Part shown: positions 22,601 to 30,290 of the stretch, piece by piece
How positions within the stretch are numbered: the stretch's first letter is position 1
How the letters are laid out: each line of letters starts with the position of its first letter
Source of the DNA: Myxococcales bacterium
GTDB taxonomy: Bacteria > Myxococcota_A > Polyangia > Polyangiales > Polyangiaceae
Reading direction: 5' to 3'
DNA length: 64,000 bases
NCBI GenBank assembly: GCA_947473045.1
Contig: CANJCO010000001.1
Span: forward strand, 124,001-188,000
The notes under the pieces: generated by a model
Database searches by the model: none
What the model was told of the DNA's origin: nothing
What the model saw: the letters and a program-made list of their open reading frames with translations, nothing else
Translations under genes and position numbers: made by a program

Positions 22601-22929
22601 GCAACGCTGAGCCGAAGAGCACCGGCGCCTGCGTAGCGAAGCTGCCCAACGGCACCCACCTGCCGTCGTCGCCGAGCGACGTCTCCACCTGCACCGACAC
22701 GGTCGCCGCGCGCGTGTGCGCGACCGGCGCGTGTGATCCGAAGGCCGACACCTGCGGCGCCGCCGAGCCTGGCGCTCCCGGCACGCCGGGGTCGACCGAC
22801 GTGACCCTCTCGGGTGGCGGTTGCGGCTGCTATGTCGGCCCCACGACCAGCACGTCAGGCACCACGCTGCTGAGCCTCTCGGGGCTCGCCATCGCTGGCG
22901 CCGCGGTCCGTCGTCGTCGCCGTCGCTGA
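19693..22929 (+). CDS. large Cys-rich surface lipoprotein with MYXO-CTERM-like tail
   Basis: A 1078-aa exported protein. The N terminus has a signal peptide and lipobox VFAAC. Residues ~30-270 are Asn/Thr-rich beta-type sequence, followed by a DUF11/CARDB-like segment (FVSGTAPAQANAGSNLTYSL...) around 275-360. From ~390 onward there are tandem Cys-rich modules (CLAGNWCNIS, CTSAVCDTVDDKCG, NGVGPC, VCRSxxC). The C terminus GGGCGCYVG, a hydrophobic helix and RRRRRR resemble the MYXO-CTERM sorting signal. Having both a lipobox and this tail is notable. ATG 19693 is chosen because it gives a signal peptide and follows AAGGA; earlier frame lies in the hairpin element. A hairpin terminator follows at 22989. 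Confidence 0.85.
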   Translation: MQPRTTATRILSAAALIALPVFAACTTQTESVEQSSAALFTNGDFETGTTGLVPPSPWALTTYLNPGVTVQTPQTRAGLNLGAGGVALTTTIAASNAAQADLGNLASLRVCRYGAKCAQIDYHSSNAYGGGANAQSVNSLTQTMTVTNGDVDPNDNIVHVRFAVAPVLENPAHAAAQQPYYFVQLTNVTTNTILYTDFNLSAQLGVPWKCVNCGTANEIDYTDWQLVDIAPGNTKIKVTDQLKVELIASGCSLGGHFGELYVDGVGASVPGLFVSGTAPAQANAGSNLTYSLTYKNGGQNAASSVVTDFTTPPGTTFQSLVAPNGANCTAPGVGTTGTVVCTFAGNIAAGASGTYSVTVQINNNAVGSIVQGNYDIKSAQESALLGSHITTLIGCALDVDCLAGNWCNISQKACTPTLSNGVAVPSDLSHVSPVINGVCNVNAGKLVCTSTVCDTVDNKCGFANGDGPCTVQNGGTVCRSGSCSVSGVCKASGACLVDADCSGNNWCNISTKTCTPQLANGVVVPSDPAHVTPILNSKCTQPAATLVCTSAVCDTVDDKCGYTNGVGPCSSQNGGVVCRSAVCDPDLKCGFANGDGPCTNANAGTVCRSGACSVNSTCRPQNGCNVDGDCSAGNWCNMVTNQCTPQLANGVLIASDPAHVMPVLNAKCTQAAATLVCVSSVCDTVDDKCGYVDGSGPCTVQNGGTVCRSAACSQNGLCMPAMGCNVDADCGMGTWCNETMHMCMPTLANGVVVPTDAPHMNPVLNAKCTQAAATLVCTSAVCDTVDDKCGFTNGVGPCDAMSGAKVCRSLVCDPDKLCGFANGTGPCTSANAGTVCRSSHCASGGPNVGKCEACDTDVDCSGATPACDAKTNVCGQCSATNATACTGSTPLCDTTSDKCVPCDGDANDAAANHACPSTSPLCLSTGDCGKCTKNADCANHAGGAICDVPTGACTQKCTSDSDCDTAKQWCNAEPKSTGACVAKLPNGTHLPSSPSDVSTCTDTVAARVCATGACDPKADTCGAAEPGAPGTPGSTDVTLSGGGCGCYVGPTTSTSGTTLLSLSGLAIAGAAVRRRRRR

Positions 22930-22988
22930 AAAGCGACCCGAGCCGAGAGGCCCGGTCATCGGCAGCGAACGCTGCTGAGGCGCAAGGA

Positions 22989-23011
22989 GCCCGCCCCGAT
23001 AACGGGCGGGC
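22989..23011. terminator. bidirectional hairpin between convergent genes
   Basis: GCCCGCCC (22989-22996) and GGGCGGGC (23004-23011) form an 8-bp all-GC stem with a 7-nt loop, between the Cys-rich gene (ends 22929) and the convergent dioxygenase gene (ends 23053). Only a short mixed T tract (cttcgcgcttt) follows, so termination strength is uncertain. Confidence 0.6.
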
Positions 23012-23052
23012 TTCGCGCTTTGTGGCGGGGCGGACGCGGCGCGGGCGGCGCC

Positions 23053-23973
23053 TCAGGCCTTGATGGCGGCCAGTCGCTCTTCGAGGTAATCGCCGGCTGA
23101 AATCGGCGGCAACGGTGGCCCCTGCCAACCCTCGGGCGCGGGCATCGGCTCGAGCATCACCTCAGGCCGCGGATGCGTAAAAAATGGAATGGAATAGCGC
23201 GACTGATTCGGTCCGACCGGGTTGGCCACGCGGTGGGTCGTCGAGCGGATGCGGCCGTGGGTCGCCCGCTGCAGCATGTCGCCGGCGTTGATAACGAGCT
23301 GCCCCGAGAGCGAGCGCACGGGCATCCACGCGCCGTCTGCGCCGCGCAGCTCGAGCCCGCCGGTCGTTCCCTCGGCGAGCAGGGTGATGAGGTTGATGTC
23401 TTCGTGCGCAGCCGCGCGCACCGCGGAGGGCTCGGCGTCGCCGGGCACGGGAGGGTAGTGAATCAGTCGAAGCACGCTGTCGCCGCCGTGGGTCATGCTG
23501 GCGAAGTGCTCGCCGGGCAGCGCGAGGTACCGCGCCACGGCGCGCAAGAGCACCCGCGCCGCGGCCTCGAAGTCGCGATGGAGCGCAGTGAGCTCGCTCC
23601 GCAGGTGCGGCAGCGCCCCGGGCCAGACGTTGGCCATCATGCGCGCGTCGGGCGTCTCGCTTCCGATGTGCCAAAACTCCTTCAAATCAGCCGCGCGCGC
23701 GCCGACAGCGCGTTCACCACGCATCGGCACGTAGCCGCGGTTGCCCAGGCTTCCGGGCACCACGTAGCTGCGCTTGACCGCCTCGGGCAGCGAAAAAAGC
23801 GCCTCGCACAGCTCGAACGCGCGAGCGATGCGCGCCGCGCCGATCGGGTGATTGGCCACAACGCCGAAGCCAAAGTCGCGCAGGCCGTCACCGAAGGCCA
23901 TGGCGAACGCGTCCTGATCGCGGGCGTCGCCGCGCGCGAAGGCCTCGAAGTCGACGACGGGCAGCTCGTTCAT
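23053..23973 (-). CDS. 2-oxoglutarate/Fe(II)-dependent oxygenase, isopenicillin-N-synthase-like
   Basis: A 306-aa cytoplasmic enzyme of the non-haem iron dioxygenase superfamily. The N-terminal DIOX_N segment reads LPVVDFEAF and FGFGVVANHPI. The double-stranded beta-helix core carries the iron ligands HED in AAHEDINLITLL (near residue 190) and a distal His in STTHRV, with RYSIPFF supplying the Arg that binds 2-oxoglutarate. This arrangement matches the isopenicillin N synthase/gibberellin oxidase family. The substrate cannot be inferred; neighbours are unrelated. ATG at 23971-23973. It converges on the Cys-rich gene, with the GC hairpin between them. Confidence 0.88.
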   Translation of the reverse strand: MNELPVVDFEAFARGDARDQDAFAMAFGDGLRDFGFGVVANHPIGAARIARAFELCEALFSLPEAVKRSYVVPGSLGNRGYVPMRGERAVGARAADLKEFWHIGSETPDARMMANVWPGALPHLRSELTALHRDFEAAARVLLRAVARYLALPGEHFASMTHGGDSVLRLIHYPPVPGDAEPSAVRAAAHEDINLITLLAEGTTGGLELRGADGAWMPVRSLSGQLVINAGDMLQRATHGRIRSTTHRVANPVGPNQSRYSIPFFTHPRPEVMLEPMPAPEGWQGPPLPPISAGDYLEERLAAIKA

Positions 23974-24124
23974 CGGGGCGGCATCCTAGCTCATCGCGAG
24001 GCGTTTTTTGGCCCGATCGGGCCCGAGAGGCGTCGCCGGCTCGCGTTTGGAATCGACTCGCGCGGCTGCAGCGTCTAGGAACGCTTGCGGGCTGCGCACC
24101 CGCGCGGGCCCAAAGGGAGAGACC

Positions 24125-26092
24125 ATGATCGTGGGTGTCATCGGCTCCGGCGCAATCGGCCCGGACCTCGCGTACGGCTTTCTTACGGCGCTCGCGCGCG
24201 AGCCCGGCTCCAAAGTTTATCTGGTCGACATCCGGCAGGAGGCGCTCGATGCGGGCGTCGCGCGGATCGCCGGCTACGTGAACAAGGGCGTTTCGCGCGG
24301 CAAGATCGACCCGAAGGCGGCGAAGGCCATCACCGACGCGCTGGTGCCGACCCAGAGCCTCGCCGACCTCGCGGCTTGCGACTACGTGCTCGAGGCGGCG
24401 AGCGAAGACCTCGCGGTGAAGCGCAAAATCCTGGCGCAGCTCGAGGCCGTGGTTCGCGCCGATTGTCTTATTGGCTTCGCCACGAGCGGTCTGCCGCGTC
24501 GCGAAATCGCCGCGGGGGCCGCGCACGCCGAGCGCTGCTTCGTGAATCACCCGTTTTTTCCTGCGTGGCGCGCGCTCCCCATCGAAGTCGTCGGCAGCGG
24601 AGACGCAGCGCTCGACCGGCGCATGATCGCGACGATCGAGAAGCTCGGCAAGGTGCCGGTCGTGACCGCCGACGTCGAGTGTTTCGCGGCCGACGACATC
24701 TTTTGCAATTACATCTCCGAGGCCGCGCGCATCGCCGAAGAGGGGCTCGCGACGCCAGCGCAGGTCGACGCGATCGTGCACGCGGCCATCGGCGGCGGTG
24801 GTCCGTTCAACGTGATGGACCTCACCAAGGGCAACCTGCTCACCGACAAATGCCAGCGCCTCATGCAGCACGCGGCCACGGGATCCGACTGGTTTGCGCC
24901 GCCTGCCATTCTTAAAGTTCAGGGCGACCGCCTGTGGCACGATCGCAAAAATCCGGGCGATCCGAAGCACGACGAGGCGCTGGCGAAAGCGGTGCTCGAT
25001 CGCATTGTCGCCGTGCTGCTCGCGCGCACCTATTTCGTGGTCGAGCAGGGCATCTGCTCGCCGATCGGCACCAACTGGCTGACGCGCATGGCGCTTGGAT
25101 TCAGCAGGGGTCTGCTCGAGGTCGGCGAAGCGCTCGGCGCCGCGCGGGTGCGCGAGCTGATCGAGGCGTACGCGGCGAGCCGCCCGGGCTTTGTGGTGCC
25201 GAGGCTGGTGACCGCCGGCACGCTCCCGGCCTTCCGGTGCAACGTGGAGGTCGAACGCGACGGCGACATCGGCGTCGTCCGGGTGTTCCGTCCAGAAGTC
25301 AAAAACGCGCTCAGCAAGCGCACGCTCGCCGAGATCGACGCCGCCATCGGCGAGCTGGGTGCCGATGCCTCGGTCCGCGGCATCGTCGTTACGAGCAGCG
25401 ACGGCGCGCTCGCGGGGGCCGACATCGGCGAGCTCGCTGCGCTCGGGACGCCTGCTGAGTGCGAGCGGACGTGCCTTGATTCGCACCCTGTTTTCGAGCG
25501 CATTTCGTCGTCGAACAAGCCGATCGTCGCCGCCGTCGACGGCCCCGTCATGGGCGGAGGCGCCGAGCTCAGCATGGCCTGTCACGCCCGCGTGGTTGGC
25601 AGGTCGCTCGCGCTCGCGCAGCCCGAAGTGAACCTCGGGATCATCCCCGGTTACGGCGGCACGCAGCGCCTGCCCCGTCTGGTGGGCGTGCCGCGCGCTG
25701 CGGAAATGATCCGCACCGGCCGCGTCATCGGCGCGAAAGACGCCTGCGCGTGGGGTTGGGCCTACGGCGAGCCGGCGGCGGATCCGCTCGCAGCCGCCAA
25801 GTCGCTGCTGCGCCGCGCGATCGGCGGCGAGGTCGCCCTCAAGGCCGTCGATCCCGCCCCGATGCCCGCGTTCGGTGCGCTGGCCAAAATCGACATCGGG
25901 CACCGATCGCTGTCGATCGACGCGATCGTCGTCGACGTGCTGCGCCGCGGTCTCGCGCTGCCGCTGGCCGAGGGCCTCGCGATCGAGGCGCAGGGGTTCG
26001 CGCGCTGCAAGACGACGGTCGACATGGACATCGGCATGAAGAACTTCGTCCAGAACGGGCCGCGCGTCCCCGCGGCGTTCCTCCACGAGTGA
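24125..26092 (+). CDS. bifunctional 3-hydroxyacyl-CoA dehydrogenase / enoyl-CoA hydratase, dehydrogenase domain first
   Basis: A 655-aa fusion for fatty-acid beta-oxidation. Residues 1 to ~380 are the dehydrogenase: NAD-binding GVIGSGAIGPDLA at the N terminus, DYVLEAASEDLAVK, FVNHPFFPAWRALPIEVV. Residues ~390-655 are a crotonase: KPIVAAVDGPVMGGGAELSM and LGIIPGYGGTQRLPRLVG, where oxyanion glycines and a catalytic Glu are expected. This order is the reverse of E. coli FadB/FadJ, where the hydratase comes first. GGGAGAG precedes ATG 24125; the open frame further upstream lacks such support. The thiolase follows 20 bp later, an operon for the last three steps of the cycle. Confidence 0.92.
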   Translation: MIVGVIGSGAIGPDLAYGFLTALAREPGSKVYLVDIRQEALDAGVARIAGYVNKGVSRGKIDPKAAKAITDALVPTQSLADLAACDYVLEAASEDLAVKRKILAQLEAVVRADCLIGFATSGLPRREIAAGAAHAERCFVNHPFFPAWRALPIEVVGSGDAALDRRMIATIEKLGKVPVVTADVECFAADDIFCNYISEAARIAEEGLATPAQVDAIVHAAIGGGGPFNVMDLTKGNLLTDKCQRLMQHAATGSDWFAPPAILKVQGDRLWHDRKNPGDPKHDEALAKAVLDRIVAVLLARTYFVVEQGICSPIGTNWLTRMALGFSRGLLEVGEALGAARVRELIEAYAASRPGFVVPRLVTAGTLPAFRCNVEVERDGDIGVVRVFRPEVKNALSKRTLAEIDAAIGELGADASVRGIVVTSSDGALAGADIGELAALGTPAECERTCLDSHPVFERISSSNKPIVAAVDGPVMGGGAELSMACHARVVGRSLALAQPEVNLGIIPGYGGTQRLPRLVGVPRAAEMIRTGRVIGAKDACAWGWAYGEPAADPLAAAKSLLRRAIGGEVALKAVDPAPMPAFGALAKIDIGHRSLSIDAIVVDVLRRGLALPLAEGLAIEAQGFARCKTTVDMDIGMKNFVQNGPRVPAAFLHE

Positions 26093-26112
26093 CCTGAGCG
26101 GAGCCAAGCACC

Positions 26113-27387
26113 ATGTCCACCATCGGATCCATCGTCATCGTCGAGGGCGCGCGTCGCACACCGCGCGTCGACATTCTCGAAAACAACAAAGACGCAGGGC
26201 TTTTTGCCCGATTTTCGACCACACAGCTGGGCGGCTTCGCCATCGGGGCCACCCTGTCCAGCACGCGCATCGATCAGGCCCTCGTGGGCCACGTGGTGAT
26301 GGGCATGGCGCAACACAGCCATCGCGACAGCATCTACGGAGCCAAGGGCATGGCGTGGCGCGGGGGACTCGATGCCTCTGTGCCGGCGCTCACCGTCGCG
26401 CGCATTTGCGGCAGCGGCGCAGAGGCGATCGCGGTCGGCGCCGAGATGATTCTCGCGGGCGTTCGCCACGACACCGACCGGCCGTTCGTTGTCGTGGGCG
26501 GCGCCGAGTCGATGCAGTACCCGTTTTCGCTCTACGGCGTGCGCGGCAAGAAGATCGGCGAGGCCGTGCAGAAATACGGGCCGATCGACGCAAAGGCGCT
26601 GCCGCCCGGCACGCACTTGCAGGACATGCTCCTGATGAGCCTCTACGATCCGTCGGCGAAGCTCGCGATGGCCAACACCGCTGAAGAGCTCGCGCGCCGC
26701 TACGGCATCACGCGCGAAGAGGCCGACGCGTTCGGTTACCGCTCGCACCTGCGCGCGAAGGCTGCGCGCGACGCGGGGCTCTTTGACGAAGAGACGGTGC
26801 CGGTCGAAGTCGACACCGGCGACCGAACGCTCACCGTGCGCCACGACACGCACATTCTCGACGACGCCTCGATGTCCAAAATGGGCAGGTTGCCCGCGGC
26901 GTTCGAGCAGGGCGGTATCGTCACGGCCGGCAACGCGAGCGCGGTCGTCGACGGCGCCGGCGCGATGGTGATCGGCAAGGAGAGCGACTGCGTGAAGCAC
27001 GGCGGCAGGCCCCTCGCGCGCATCGCAGGCATGGGCGTGGCCGCGTGCGATCCGCGCATCATGGGCTGGGGTCCCGTGCCCGCGACTGAGCGCGCGCTCA
27101 AGAGCGCGGGAATCTCGGGCAAGGACATCGACCAGGTCGAGCTGAACGAGGCCTTCGCGCCGCAGGCGATCGCCTGCATTCGCGACTTCGAAAAGATGGG
27201 CATCGATCCCGGGAAGGTGAATCCGCTGGGCGGAGCGATCGCGCTCGGTCACCCGCTCGGCGCGACCGGGGCCATCCTCAGCATCACGTGCGCCCACGCG
27301 CTGCGTCGCTCGGGCAAGCGCTACGGCCTCGTCACGATGTGCATCGGTGGCGGGCAGGGCATCTCGCTCGTGCTCGAGGCGATGTAG
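26113..27387 (+). CDS. acetyl-CoA acyltransferase (thiolase)
   Basis: Thiolytic cleavage of 3-ketoacyl-CoA, or the reverse condensation; 424 aa. The nucleophilic Cys is in VARICGSGAEA near residue 99, the catalytic His in GGAIALGHPLGATG near 380, and the second Cys in MCIGGGQG near 413. VELNEAFAPQA is also typical. ATG 26113 follows GGAGC. It lies 20 bp downstream of the dehydrogenase/hydratase fusion, so the two should act in one pathway, like FadA with FadB. Chain-length preference cannot be read from the sequence. Confidence 0.94.
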   Translation: MSTIGSIVIVEGARRTPRVDILENNKDAGLFARFSTTQLGGFAIGATLSSTRIDQALVGHVVMGMAQHSHRDSIYGAKGMAWRGGLDASVPALTVARICGSGAEAIAVGAEMILAGVRHDTDRPFVVVGGAESMQYPFSLYGVRGKKIGEAVQKYGPIDAKALPPGTHLQDMLLMSLYDPSAKLAMANTAEELARRYGITREEADAFGYRSHLRAKAARDAGLFDEETVPVEVDTGDRTLTVRHDTHILDDASMSKMGRLPAAFEQGGIVTAGNASAVVDGAGAMVIGKESDCVKHGGRPLARIAGMGVAACDPRIMGWGPVPATERALKSAGISGKDIDQVELNEAFAPQAIACIRDFEKMGIDPGKVNPLGGAIALGHPLGATGAILSITCAHALRRSGKRYGLVTMCIGGGQGISLVLEAM

Positions 27388-27423
27388 CGCGTCGCCCGGG
27401 TCGCCTGATCGACGAGCACCCTG

Positions 27424-28266
27424 CTAGCGCGACTCGGGCAACGGCTGGGCGCCCACGAGCTCGGCGCTTCGCAGGTAAAACGCGCGCGCGAGGTCAGGGG
27501 CAGTGGCCGCGGGGCTCGCCGGGGCGGGCTTTGCGCGAACGAAATACTGACCGCGCACGTTCTTCACCGAAGGGTCGAGCGCCAGAAATACGCTCGTGCG
27601 CGCGCCGTCTGCGAGCGAGTCGTTTCCCTGCATGCCGAAGCCCTCGAGCAGCACCTTGGTCGAGACCACGCCCGGGTGCAGTGCGTTGACGGTGACGCGC
27701 GATTCGGCGCCGAGGCGGCGCGAAAGCTCGACGGTAAACAGCACGTTCGCCTGCTTCGAGCTCGCGTAGGCGCCGTAGCCCGAAAACGGCGCCTTCGAGG
27801 TGTCGAGGTCCGCGAGCGTAATGGCGCCGCGCGTGTGCGCGACCGAGCTGACGTTCACGATCCTCCCTGAATCAGCCTCGCGCAGCGCATCGAGCAGCAG
27901 GTGCGTCAGCAGAAACGGCGCGAGGTGGTTGACCGCGAACGTCGACTCGACGCCGCCATCGGTGCGCGAGAGCGTCTTGCTGAAGATGCCGGCGTTGTTG
28001 ACGAGCACGTCGAGCGGCTCGCCCCGCGCGATGAACGCCGCCGCCATCGCGCGCACCTGCGACAGGCTCGCCAGATCGGCGATCAGCGCCGGCTCGGCGG
28101 GTCGGCCTGTCTCGCGCGCGATCGCAGCTCTGACCGCCTCGGTCTTGCCTTCGCTTCGGCCGTGCACGATGACGCGCGCGCCGCGTCGCGCGAGCTCGAG
28201 GGCAGTCTCCTGGCCGATGCCATCGGTCGCGCCGGTGACGATGATGAGAGGTGCCGCGCCGCTCAT
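27424..28266 (-). CDS. short-chain dehydrogenase/reductase, retinol-dehydrogenase-like
   Basis: A 280-aa NAD(P)-dependent oxidoreductase. The cofactor motif TGATDGIG is near residue 11, NNAG near 95, the catalytic Ser in NVSSVAH, and YASSK carries the Tyr/Lys pair near 170. The following LHPGVVSTK fits the RDH/WWOX-like subgroup. The last ~40 residues are a Pro/Ala extension. Its ATG overlaps the stop of the upstream DUF885 gene (ATGA, 28263-28266), so the pair is translationally coupled. It converges on the thiolase gene with ~36 bp between. Substrate unknown. Confidence 0.88.
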   Translation of the reverse strand: MSGAAPLIIVTGATDGIGQETALELARRGARVIVHGRSEGKTEAVRAAIARETGRPAEPALIADLASLSQVRAMAAAFIARGEPLDVLVNNAGIFSKTLSRTDGGVESTFAVNHLAPFLLTHLLLDALREADSGRIVNVSSVAHTRGAITLADLDTSKAPFSGYGAYASSKQANVLFTVELSRRLGAESRVTVNALHPGVVSTKVLLEGFGMQGNDSLADGARTSVFLALDPSVKNVRGQYFVRAKPAPASPAATAPDLARAFYLRSAELVGAQPLPESR

Positions 28267-29927
28267 GCCATCACCAGCTCTCGCAGCAAGTCGAGGCTCA
28301 CGTTGCCGCAGGCCAGCACCCGGGTGTGAAACTCCTTGAGCGAGCCCCGGCCGGCGGCGAGAAACTCCTCGCGAAGCGCGAGCATGGCGCGCTGGCCGAC
28401 CTTGTACGAAATCGCCTGCGCGGGCCAGCCGAGGTAGCGCGTGATCTCGCTCTCGGCGTGCGCGCGTTCCATGCCGCCGTACGCCTCCATCAGCTCGACG
28501 GCGCGCTCGAAGGTCCACGGTTGCCCCGCGTGCATCGGCGCGTCGGCTGCGATGGGCAGCCCCACGTGCGAGCCGATGTCGATCACCACGCGGCAGGCGC
28601 GCATCATCTGGTTGGCGAGCATTCCGAGCTCGTATTCGGGCTTGTCGTAGTAGCCGAGCTCGCGCATCAGCTGCTCGACGTACAGCGCCCAACCTTCGGC
28701 AAAGCCCGAATAGCAGTAGGCGAGGCGGTGCAGGCGCGACAGGTTCTCCGACAGCCACACTTGCAGGCCGCACTGCAAGTGGTGACCCGGAAAGCCTTCG
28801 TGGTACGCGGTGCTCACTTCGTCCCAGTAGGCGAACGGTCCGTCTCCGCCGAGCGCGTACCAGACTGTGCCCGGGCGCGAAAAGTCTTCGGTAGGCGCCA
28901 CATAGTACGCGCCGAGCGCGCCGCCCGGCGGTGCTGCCTTGACGTCGAGCCTGCGAATCGCGTCGGGAATGTCGAAGTGCGTACCGTCGAGATCGGCGAG
29001 CGCCCGGGCCTGCCGCTCGCTCATCGCCGCGAGGAACGTCTCGCGATCAGGCGCTGCGCGAGAAGCATCGGTGCGCAGCAGCGACATCACCTCGGTGAGC
29101 GACTTGTCGGGATCGATGGCCTTGGCGAGCGCGACCATCTCTGCGCGAATGCGGCGCACTTCGGACCAGCCCCACGCATACGTCTCCTCGGGGTTCGGCG
29201 TCGTGCCGAGGAACTTGCGCATCTCCCGCAAGTAGCGCTCGCGCCCGACGCCGTCGTGCTCCTTCGCGTTCGGCAGGTAGCTGCGTTCGAGCCAGTCGCC
29301 GAGCGCTGCATAGGCCTCGCACGCGCGCGGCGCCGCGGCCGCGATGCGCGCGGTCAGCCCGGCGGTGGCGACGCCCGAGCCTTCGAGTCGCGCGGGCAGT
29401 GCGCGAAAAAACGACGTCTCGCCAGCGTGCGTACGCGCCTGCACAACGGCCGCCCGAACTTGCCGCGCGGCGACGAGGTGTCCCGCCGCGAGCCCTTCGG
29501 CCAGCGTGCTCCTGTAGCCTTCGAGCGCGTCGCCGATCGCCTCGAGGCGCGACGCCACGTTGCCCCAGCCGGCCTCGGTCGAAGTGTCCATCACGTCGAA
29601 CGCCATGCGCACGTTCTGAAACGTCGAGGCGATGTTGTTCAAGTCAGTGTGGTGATCGAAGTGCTCGATCGCGGTGAGCTCGTTGCCGAGCCAGTCGAGG
29701 GTCACCTTCGCCGCGAGGTCGGCCCACGGATCGCTCTGCTTCGGCAGGCTCTGCACGCGCTGCTGCCATTGTCGCAGCATGGCCTCAGCCTTCGCCACGC
29801 CCGCGGGGGAGAAATCGTCCCACAGGTGGTCGTGCCCGGGCACGCCCATGTTGGTCGCCTGAACCGGCCGCAGGGCCGCGAGGGCATCGACGAGATCAGC
29901 GCTGAGAGAAAAAGGCGTCGGCGTCAT
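28263..29927 (-). CDS. DUF885 family protein, putative zinc peptidase
   Basis: A 554-aa protein of the DUF885 family. The signature YHEGFPGHH near residue 375 supplies an HExxxH-type metal site, and SGFAEGWALYVEQLM ~35 residues later supplies a downstream Glu, as in M32-like gluzincins. No signal peptide is visible: the N terminus MTPTPFSLSADLVDAL looks cytoplasmic. The family is often called a carboxypeptidase-like or dipeptidyl protein, but activity is mostly untested. It is coupled to the SDR by an ATGA overlap. The upstream region contains ~178 bp of plain sequence and then the eight-copy 22-bp array, the most obvious candidate for its regulation. Confidence 0.85.
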   Translation of the reverse strand: MTPTPFSLSADLVDALAALRPVQATNMGVPGHDHLWDDFSPAGVAKAEAMLRQWQQRVQSLPKQSDPWADLAAKVTLDWLGNELTAIEHFDHHTDLNNIASTFQNVRMAFDVMDTSTEAGWGNVASRLEAIGDALEGYRSTLAEGLAAGHLVAARQVRAAVVQARTHAGETSFFRALPARLEGSGVATAGLTARIAAAAPRACEAYAALGDWLERSYLPNAKEHDGVGRERYLREMRKFLGTTPNPEETYAWGWSEVRRIRAEMVALAKAIDPDKSLTEVMSLLRTDASRAAPDRETFLAAMSERQARALADLDGTHFDIPDAIRRLDVKAAPPGGALGAYYVAPTEDFSRPGTVWYALGGDGPFAYWDEVSTAYHEGFPGHHLQCGLQVWLSENLSRLHRLAYCYSGFAEGWALYVEQLMRELGYYDKPEYELGMLANQMMRACRVVIDIGSHVGLPIAADAPMHAGQPWTFERAVELMEAYGGMERAHAESEITRYLGWPAQAISYKVGQRAMLALREEFLAAGRGSLKEFHTRVLACGNVSLDLLRELVMA

Positions 29928-30105
29928 GTGGACGGCGAGAGCATCACCGCCGGCGCGTGTTCGTCAAGCGCGCTCGTCGCCTCTTGCGCCGGGGCTGGCG
30001 CCGTGGCCTGCGTGGAAGGCGGGCCCAGGAACAGAGCGCTCTGAAGATCGCGCGCATTTTTTGGCGCTTTCGCTGTTCTCCCGGGCGCGCAGGCGTCGAC
30101 CTCGG
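29928..30105. other. intergenic stretch without recognised features
   Basis: Between the DUF885 start and the 22-bp repeat array I see no convincing open frame, RNA gene, hairpin or promoter match. It belongs to a 363-bp gene-free interval; the rest is the repeat array. Confidence 0.6.
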
Positions 30106-30277
30106 TGTTCACACGCCTGAACACGGGTGTTCACACGCCTGAACATGGGTGTTCACACGCCTGAACATGGGTGTTCACACGCCTGAACACGGGTGTTCAC
30201 ACGCCTGAACATGGGTGTTCACACGCCTGAACACGGGTGTTCACACGCCTGAACACGGGTGTTCACACGCCTGAACA
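30106..30277 (+). repeat. 22-bp palindromic tandem repeat array, locus 2 (8 copies)
   Basis: Eight exact copies of TGTTCACACGCCTGAACA start at 30106, 30128, 30150, 30172, 30194, 30216, 30238 and 30260, with strict 22-bp periodicity. The 4-bp linkers are CGGG, TGGG, TGGG, CGGG, TGGG, CGGG, CGGG, so only one linker base varies. With the CGGG linker a second, overlapping palindrome appears (TGAACAC-GG-GTGTTCA). The core is identical to locus 1 at 9035-9118. The array lies between the DUF885 start and the end of the small lipoprotein gene, both on the minus strand. Confidence 0.98.
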
Positions 30278-30290
30278 CGGCCCGCGTCGC

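Noticed and set aside
23888-26107. Long antisense open frame opposite the dehydrogenase/hydratase gene
   Set aside because: Its translation is Arg/Ala/His-rich without motifs, a usual artefact of GC-rich genes. The sense strand has clear catalytic motifs.
30106-30277. CRISPR array
   Set aside because: The units are identical 18-bp palindromes with 4-bp near-identical linkers; there are no unique spacers of normal length and no cas genes in the window.
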